A stretch of DNA of 64,000 bases, from the NCBI RefSeq assembly GCF_019075875.1, contig NZ_JAHOOZ010000001.1, positions 4,840,001-4,904,000 on the forward strand, written 5' to 3'. The stretch is from Novosphingobium sp. G106. Its GTDB lineage: Bacteria; Pseudomonadota; Alphaproteobacteria; Sphingomonadales; Sphingomonadaceae. Positions 60,783 to 64,000 of this stretch are shown here, in pieces (within the stretch, counting starts at the first letter, position 1; each line of letters begins with the position of its first letter). The translations under genes and the position numbers were made by a program. The notes under the pieces are model-generated. The model was not told the origin of the DNA. It did no database searches and worked only from the letters and a program-made list of their open reading frames with translations.

Positions 60783-61568
60783 TCAGGCGTCAGGAATGCC
60801 TCCCAGCGCCGGTCCGCCGTTCACGCCGATCGTCTGGCCGGTGATGTAGGAGGCGGCGTCGCTGGCGAAGAACACGATCATGTTGGCCATCTCGTCGGGC
60901 GTGCCGGTGCGGCGCAGCGGGATCGCCTTGCCCATCTCATCCGGCTGGAGCCCCGCGACCTTCCAGGCGTCGAGCACGCGTGGGGAGGCGATCGCACCAG
61001 CCGCAACGCAGTTCACCCGGATGCCGTGCTTGCCCCACTCGGCGGCGGTGACCTTGGTGAACATCTGCAAGGCCGACTTGGCCGCCGAATAGTGCGCACC
61101 GCCGCGCACGCCGTTCTCGCCCGCGCCCGAGGAGATATTGATGATCGCGCCCGATTTCTGCGCGACCATGTGCTTGCCGGCCTCGCGCGTGGCGACATAG
61201 GCGGACTTCACGTTGAGATCGAAAATCAGATCCCAGCCCTTGGTCGGGATCGATTCCAGAGGTCCCATGCGCGTCCCGCCGGCGTTGTTGACGAGGATGT
61301 CGACGCGGCCGAATTCCGCGACCGTGCGCTCCACGAGCGCGATCACCGCGTCCTCGTTCTTGACGTCGGTCGGCACCGCAAGGCAGCGGTTGCCGCTCGC
61401 CTCGGTAATCCGCGCTGCGGCGGCTTCGAGTTCGTCGGCCGTGCGGCTGCAGATGACGACATTGGCGCCGAGCCGGGCGAGCTGGAACGCGGTGGCATAG
61501 CCGATGCCCGTTGCTCCGCCGGTGACGATGGCGACGCGGCCGGTGAAATCGAGTTGTTCGGTAATCAC
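60783..61568 (-). CDS. Short-chain dehydrogenase/reductase
   Basis: A 261-residue classical SDR: TGGATGIGYA cofactor loop (about 16-25), NNAG (about 93-96), catalytic Ser in INISSGAGENG and Y-S-A-A-K in HYSAAKSAL (about 162-166). CSRT after the second strand suggests NADP(H). GTG 61568 overlaps the DUF1214 gene stop by 4 bases. C-terminus GQTIGVNGGPALGG is typical. Confidence 0.9.
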   Translation of the reverse strand: MITEQLDFTGRVAIVTGGATGIGYATAFQLARLGANVVICSRTADELEAAAARITEASGNRCLAVPTDVKNEDAVIALVERTVAEFGRVDILVNNAGGTRMGPLESIPTKGWDLIFDLNVKSAYVATREAGKHMVAQKSGAIINISSGAGENGVRGGAHYSAAKSALQMFTKVTAAEWGKHGIRVNCVAAGAIASPRVLDAWKVAGLQPDEMGKAIPLRRTGTPDEMANMIVFFASDAASYITGQTIGVNGGPALGGIPDA

Positions 61569-62743
61569 CAGCGGCGCCTCCGCTGACAAGCCCTCACCCG
61601 GATACGCAGTTCCTCGGCGCGTTCCTCGGGGCTGACCACGGGGGTATCCGAAGGCAGGTGATCGCGCAGTTGACTCAGCTTCACCCGCTTGATCGTCGGC
61701 GTCGGCTCGCTGTCGCAGTCGTACCAGCGGCCATAGATGCCGCCCTCGGTATAGCCGGCCGGGTCGAGCCAGTTGGGTACGCCGGGATCCTCCAGCGAAA
61801 TCACCGCGCGGAACTTGCCGTCGGAGCTGAGCCTGGCCATCGCGCCATTGGTGCTCGACAGGCGGTAGACATAGTCGAGAGCGTTGAACAAAGGGTCGTT
61901 GAGCTGGATGTTCCAATAGGGCGCGCGCTCGGGGATCTCGGTCTCGATGATCAGTGCCTCGTCGGGAGCGAACTGGAAGTTCGCGGGCCAGTAGGTCTGC
62001 TTGACCAGTGCGCCGGGCATGCGGATCGGCTCGAACACGTTCCAGCCGACGCGGTCCATGACGCCGTTTTGCATGGCGAAATAGAGGTTGGTCTTGCGCT
62101 TGGGAAACTTCGCCATCTCGCCGATCTTGGCGAGGATCTGCTCGGGCGTGAGGCGCGGCTTGGGCGGAACCGGGCTCAAGCATTCGATCGAAAGTTCGGG
62201 GTCGGTCTCGTTCGCCCAGTCATAGCGGCGATAGCGCAGGTACATGGCGCCGGCCTTGGGATCGATCTGCGCCCACTTGCCGGTATAGCCGGCCGGGCGC
62301 TCGGCGCTGAACACCACCTCGAAGTCCTCACCCAGTTCGAGGCCGAGGTCGGTATCGTCGTAGTCGCTGTGCGCGTTGGGCCGCGGCATCTGGTCGACCG
62401 TGCCCGACATGACGCCCTGGATGGTGAAGGACAGGATCTTGCAGGTCCCGCGATTGCCGCTGACGCGGTAGATCAGATCGCCGCGGATTGGGGTGAACAC
62501 GTAGATATCGTCGGGGTTGGGCTGGAGCGTATAGACCGGGTTCCACAGCGGGCCCCAGTCGGGGTGCTCGGGCGTGGCGTGGAAGTACATGAAATAGGAA
62601 AACGATAGGCTGGTCATCGTCTGGCGATAGAGATCGGCCCGGTAGGCCGGGTCCTCGGGCCGCCAGGTCTGCGCCAGGTTATCGACCGCGCCTTCGAGGT
62701 CGGCCAGATAGGGCAGTATCGCCGGTTCGATCTCGGCCGTCAT
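61565..62743 (-). CDS. DUF1214-domain protein
   Basis: A 392-residue protein. The C-terminal half (about 240-370) has DUF1214 features (ALIIETEIPERAPYWNIQLNDPLFNALDY, SSTNGAMARLSSDGKFRAVISLEDPGVPNWLDPAG). The N-terminal half is a partner domain seen in sphingomonad members (LQPNPDDIYVFTPIRGD, YRVSGNRGT). The function of the family is unknown. It is the first gene of the large minus-strand operon. The C-terminal RIRVRACQRRRRW tail is basic. Confidence 0.7.
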   Translation of the reverse strand: MTAEIEPAILPYLADLEGAVDNLAQTWRPEDPAYRADLYRQTMTSLSFSYFMYFHATPEHPDWGPLWNPVYTLQPNPDDIYVFTPIRGDLIYRVSGNRGTCKILSFTIQGVMSGTVDQMPRPNAHSDYDDTDLGLELGEDFEVVFSAERPAGYTGKWAQIDPKAGAMYLRYRRYDWANETDPELSIECLSPVPPKPRLTPEQILAKIGEMAKFPKRKTNLYFAMQNGVMDRVGWNVFEPIRMPGALVKQTYWPANFQFAPDEALIIETEIPERAPYWNIQLNDPLFNALDYVYRLSSTNGAMARLSSDGKFRAVISLEDPGVPNWLDPAGYTEGGIYGRWYDCDSEPTPTIKRVKLSQLRDHLPSDTPVVSPEERAEELRIRVRACQRRRRW

Positions 62744-62782
62744 AGCATCCTCTCCCAAGCGTCCCGTCCAGGACTCGCGATT

Positions 62783-62813
62783 AAGATAGTAAATGCTATC
62801 TTTGGTTTGGCAA
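62783..62813 (-). promoter_or_regulatory. Operon promoter with perfect operator dyad
   Basis: AAGATAG (62783-62789) and CTATCTT (62796-62802) form a perfect dyad with a six-base spacer. On the minus strand TTGCCA (62808-62813), 16 bases, TACTAT (62786-62791) fits a sigma-70 promoter, so the dyad covers the -10 and spacer. This suits control by a repressor such as a TetR-family protein. It is about 40 bases before the DUF1214 gene and overlaps the end of the DUF1643 gene. Confidence 0.5.
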
Positions 62814-63278
62814 GAGCGGATTCCATCGGCGAAGGCGTGTGCCGCGCGGCAAGTAGAGCGGGTGGCGCGGATGGCCTTCGCCGGTGACGCCCAGGACGTG
62901 TACTGGCCCCCCATGCGCGTTGCAGAGCGCCAGCGCCGCGCGGTCGCGGCCGGCGAAAGCACCGTGGTTGCCCCAGGCTAGAATGGTGCGGCTGGATAGG
63001 CCCAGGGCCAGCGCAATCGCCTCGTTATTGTCAGCTCCGACCGGATCTAAAGCGCACTTGAGGTCTGTCGGAAGCGTCGCGCGGAAGGCGAAGAGGTTCC
63101 AGACGACGAGCCCGGCCAAGCCGGCCTGACGCCCTCGCGCGCGAGCCTGCCGGATGGTCGGATCGTCCCGCGTTTCGTCGGCCTGCGAAGGGTTGAGCAT
63201 GCCGATGCCGACCAGCTTGGCGTGTGGTGTCGGTAGGCGCCACAACAGGTAGCGCCAGGTGCCGCATGGGCTGAACAC
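62796..63278 (-). CDS. DUF1643-domain protein
   Basis: About 160 residues of the DUF1643 family: FSPCGTWRYLLWR, GIGMLNPSQADETRDDPTI, LVVWNLFAFRATLP and RTILAWGNHGAFAGRD are strongly conserved. Start GTG 63278 is the best standard codon, but the residues just upstream read like the family N-terminus (KRSLDFRHDRASGFGAV) with no ATG, GTG or TTG before the next stop. So either an unusual start is used or a start was lost. Function unknown; the DUF1643 family is widely spread and sometimes phage- or mobile-element-linked. Confidence 0.7.
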   Translation of the reverse strand: MFSPCGTWRYLLWRLPTPHAKLVGIGMLNPSQADETRDDPTIRQARARGRQAGLAGLVVWNLFAFRATLPTDLKCALDPVGADNNEAIALALGLSSRTILAWGNHGAFAGRDRAALALCNAHGGPVHVLGVTGEGHPRHPLYLPRGTRLRRWNPLLPNQR

Positions 63279-63376
63279 GGCACCGAAGCCGCTTGCCCGA
63301 TCGTGGCGGAAATCGAGCGAGCGTTTCTCCGCCCAGCCGGCGATACGTGGCAGCGCCTCGCTGGCAGCAGGCGCGG

Positions 63377-64000
63377 CTATTCGGCTGCTCCGATGGTCAG
63401 CTCGACCGGGAGGAGACCGTCGATCGTGCCGACGAGCACGTCGCCCGCCGCGATCGGCCCAACCCCGGCCGGGGTGCCGGTGTAGATGAGGTCGCCCGGC
63501 GCGAGGTGGTAGAATTTCGAGAGGTCGGCGATCAGCTCGGGCACCGAGAAGATCATGTCCGATAGCACCGAGTCCTGCTTGACCGTGCCATTCTGCGTCA
63601 GCCGGATCGCTTGGTCGCCGACCGTGCCAAAGGCGGCAGCACGGGTGATCGGGGCCATGACCGCGGCGTTTTCGAAATCCTTGCCGAGGTCCCAGGGACG
63701 GCCCTTGTCCTTGGCCGCGTTCTGCAGGTCGCGCCGGGTCATGTCGAAGCCGCAGGCATAGCCGAACACGGCCGACAGCGCGTCGGCTGCGGCGATGCGA
63801 AAGGCCGGCGCGCCGATCGCGACGACCAGTTCCATCTCGTAGTGGCAGTTCGCCGTGCCCGGCGGATAGGCGATCGTCGCGCCCGAGGGGCAGATCGCCC
63901 AGGGTGACTTGGTGAAATAGAACGGCGCCTCGCGGTCGGGCTCGGCGCCCATCTCGCGCGCATGGTCGGCATAGTTGCGTCCCACGCAGAAGATGCGGCG
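63377..64000 (-). CDS. Fumarylacetoacetate hydrolase family protein (partial)
   Basis: Two hundred and more residues of an FAH-fold enzyme running off the window end; the N-terminus lies beyond 64000. RNYADHAREMG, metal-binding Glu in CHYEMELVVAI and Asp in GFDMTRRDLQ are present, followed by LIYTGTPAGVGPI. Members hydrolyse acylpyruvates or act as 2-hydroxyhepta-2,4-diene-dioate isomerases, decarboxylases or hydratases in aromatic degradation. It lies about 100 bases upstream of the DUF1643 gene on the same strand. Confidence 0.88.
   Translation of the reverse strand, partial: RRIFCVGRNYADHAREMGAEPDREAPFYFTKSPWAICPSGATIAYPPGTANCHYEMELVVAIGAPAFRIAAADALSAVFGYACGFDMTRRDLQNAAKDKGRPWDLGKDFENAAVMAPITRAAAFGTVGDQAIRLTQNGTVKQDSVLSDMIFSVPELIADLSKFYHLAPGDLIYTGTPAGVGPIAAGDVLVGTIDGLLPVELTIGAAE

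Noticed and set aside
59784..61586. A 600-residue open frame antisense to the sulfotransferase and SDR
   Set aside because: Shadow frame with no domain; the minus strand has sulfotransferase and SDR motifs.

Overview
The window is about 64 kb of GC-rich chromosome from an alphaproteobacterium, most likely a sphingomonad (Novosphingobium/Sphingobium type). The evidence is the 23S-5S-tRNA-fMet order, the PHA synthase and phasin, lptF-lptG, olsA and olsB, an extended IF-1, many TonB receptors and a very high density of acyl-CoA, P450 and Rieske oxygenase genes. I saw no insertion sequence, prophage, CRISPR array or plasmid gene.

Layout. 1-840: end of an rRNA operon (23S 3' end, 5S, tRNA-fMet) and a tRNA-Gly(CCC). 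935-7218: a catabolic block with a GntR/FCD regulator, an SMP-30-like lactonase, a SnoaL-like protein, two AMP-forming acyl-CoA ligases and a MaoC-like hydratase; the second ligase and the hydratase both show damage in key motifs. 7296-22934: mixed chromosomal genes (CYTH-CHAD protein, secreted phosphatase, convergent olsB/olsA, glycosyltransferases with a membrane partner, an HWE-type sensor kinase with a lone receiver, and btuB under a cobalamin riboswitch), then P450 plus phytanoyl-CoA-dioxygenase-like genes and infA. 23127-29797: second catabolic block with two Rieske oxygenase alpha subunits, SMP-30, TetR, SDR, crotonase and an odd winged-helix protein. 29921-41941: core genes (aminotransferase, phaC with a one-base frameshift, phasin, clpS, lptF, lptG, a fatty acid hydroxylase, a GNAT protein, lipB). 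42038-51429: arsC, an orphan [2Fe-2S] subunit, a TonB receptor, an unusual P450, two amidohydrolases, an acyl-CoA ligase, an SDR and a TIM-barrel isomerase.

52019-62743 is the most interesting part: eleven genes on the minus strand, five of the junctions overlapping by exactly 4 bp. In transcription order they are a DUF1214 protein, SDR, sulfotransferase, zinc alcohol dehydrogenase, Gfo/Idh/MocA oxidoreductase, AhpD-fold protein, metallo-beta-lactamase-fold hydrolase, SDR, a CrtC-like lipocalin-type protein, a chloramphenicol-phosphotransferase-like kinase and an amidase. They start just behind a promoter-like sequence that overlaps a perfect dyad. The set looks like one pathway acting on a hydrophobic or glycosylated alcohol or ketone through sulfated and phosphorylated intermediates; I know of no named pathway with this composition, and the function is inference.

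A recurring structural theme is tight packing. Four convergent gene pairs share a palindromic CTAG as both stop codons and a fifth shares TTAG, while co-directional genes commonly overlap as ATGA or GTGA.
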